Assembly: GCF_910580175.1 (NCBI RefSeq)
Contig: NZ_CAJTXD010000006.1
Coordinates: 62,001 to 126,000, forward strand
Source: an uncultured Alistipes sp.
GTDB lineage: Bacteria; Bacteroidota; Bacteroidia; Bacteroidales; Rikenellaceae
Length of the DNA stretch: 64,000 nucleotides
Direction of reading: 5' to 3'
Each line of letters opens with the position of its first letter. Positions within the stretch are counted from its first letter, which is position 1. The notes under the pieces were generated by a model. It had not been told where the DNA came from and ran no database searches. It was given only the letters and a program-made list of their open reading frames with translations. Positions 63,264 to 64,000 of the stretch are shown here, one piece after another. The translations under genes and the position numbers were made by a program.

Positions 63264-64000
63264 ATGTCGAAGGTATTAGGATTGGATTTGGGCACCAACT
63301 CGCTGGGATGGGCCATAGCAGAACAAACCGAAAACGGATATGCACTGCTCGACAGAGGAGTCGACATTTTCCAGGAGGGCGTAGCGCGCGAGAAAAACAA
63401 CGAAAAACCGGCCGTGCAAGACAGAACCGATGCGCGGGCGCTGCGTCGTCACTATTTCCGCCGCAGACTGCGTAAAATCGAGGTGCTCAAGATACTCATC
63501 GAACACGACCTGTGCCCTCCTTTGAGCGACGAGCAGCTGGCTCAATGGCGCAAACGCAAGACCTACCCGCTCGACGACGCTTTCATCCAGTGGCAACGAA
63601 CGGACGACAATACTGACAAGAATCCCTACCATGATCGCTACCGCGCCCTGACCGAAGAACTCGATCTCGACAACCGTCACGACCGCTGGTCGCTCGGCCG
63701 CGCCCTGTACCACTTGGCGCAACGGCGCGGATTCATCAGCAACCGGAAAGATACCGGGAAAGAGAGCGAAAACGGACAGGTCAAACAAAGCATCAAGAAC
63801 CTGACAACCGACATGGAAGCGGCGGGATGCTGCTATCTGGGCGAATATTTCTACATACTTTACCAGCAAAAAGAAAAAATCCGCAAAAAATACACCTCGC
63901 GCAACGAACACTATCTGGCGGAGTTCCGGGCCATCTGCGAAAAACAGAAACTGCCCGAATCCTTGACAGAGACACTGCATCGCGCCATCTTCTTCCAACG
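63264..64000 (+). CDS. cas9: CRISPR-associated endonuclease Cas9, N-terminal part (3' end outside window)
   Basis: The frame runs open from the ATG at 63264 to the window edge, giving 245 residues. It has the RuvC-I motif VLGLDLGTNSLGWAIAE with the catalytic Asp8 and the arginine-rich bridge helix RTDARALRRHYFRRRLRKIE (residues 54-73). LYHLAQRRGFISNRK (148-162) is a conserved start of the recognition lobe in Cas9 proteins of type II-C layout. Cas9 cuts DNA matching a crRNA:tracrRNA guide. The HNH domain and PAM-interacting domain are not visible, so activity and subtype cannot be confirmed. A tracrRNA lies upstream on the other strand, and cas1-cas2 and the array are expected downstream. Confidence 0.95.
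   Translation, partial: MSKVLGLDLGTNSLGWAIAEQTENGYALLDRGVDIFQEGVAREKNNEKPAVQDRTDARALRRHYFRRRLRKIEVLKILIEHDLCPPLSDEQLAQWRKRKTYPLDDAFIQWQRTDDNTDKNPYHDRYRALTEELDLDNRHDRWSLGRALYHLAQRRGFISNRKDTGKESENGQVKQSIKNLTTDMEAAGCCYLGEYFYILYQQKEKIRKKYTSRNEHYLAEFRAICEKQKLPESLTETLHRAIFFQ

Overview
The window reads as chromosomal DNA of a GC-rich member of the Bacteroidota, most likely order Bacteroidales and plausibly an Alistipes-like gut species (inference from gene content and composition). Supporting signs seen directly are repeated Bacteroidota-type promoters (-33 TTTG or TTG, about 20 bases, -7 TAnnTTTG), many lipoproteins with short lipobox signals, a thiamine outer-membrane receptor plus PnuT-type transporter, a xylose operon with a Nudix-type regulator, a DUF2723 membrane protein, a DUF4301 protein, and a V-type ATPase operon carrying DUF2764. 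Genes are dense, and several neighbours share 4-base ATGA or GTGA overlaps.

Layout. 1-4708 (+): end of an MFS transporter, a small outer-membrane barrel, PhoH, an aminoacyl-histidine dipeptidase and a lipid kinase. 4752-9143: a lipoprotein, a YjbR protein, then a TPP-riboswitch-controlled thiamine uptake operon on the minus strand. 9284-14480 (-): xylose operon (regulator, xylulokinase, isomerase, symporter). 14867-19531 (-): cysS, a MATE exporter, a cytidylate kinase-like protein and RF2. 19785-23000 (+): DUF2723 protein. 23209-32186 (-): glutaminyl cyclase, metH, metF, an M20 amidohydrolase and RNase R. 32327-42763 (+): trigger factor, clpP-clpX, transketolase, a second MATE exporter, a RicT-like PSP1 protein, a GldH-like lipoprotein and trmB. 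42953-44863: alkaline phosphatase (-) and uracil-DNA glycosylase (+). 45221-52808 (-): V-ATPase operon E-DUF2764-A-B-D-I-K, with conserved sodium-ligand positions in subunit K. 53252-62457: a 60-residue Ser/Thr/Arg-rich protein, DUF4301 (-), then murB-tilS-holA-class IV aminotransferase-like gene, coaD-lpxD-thioredoxin lipoprotein-ruvC.

The right edge is the most interesting part. A tRNA-Arg(ACG) with its own promoter and terminator is followed by the first 245 codons of a cas9 gene starting at 63264. Between them, on the opposite strand (62951-63036), lies a sequence with all the parts of a tracrRNA: a consensus promoter, an anti-repeat, a GGC-TACAT-GCC nexus hairpin, a further hairpin and a strong intrinsic terminator. 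This predicts the 5' half of the CRISPR repeat, which should lie beyond the window. Other points of note are two tandem-repeat intergenic regions, leader hairpins with U-tracts upstream of coaD and ricT, an aminotransferase-fold protein without an obvious catalytic lysine, and a RicT homologue with an extra N-terminal cysteine cluster and a long low-complexity tail.
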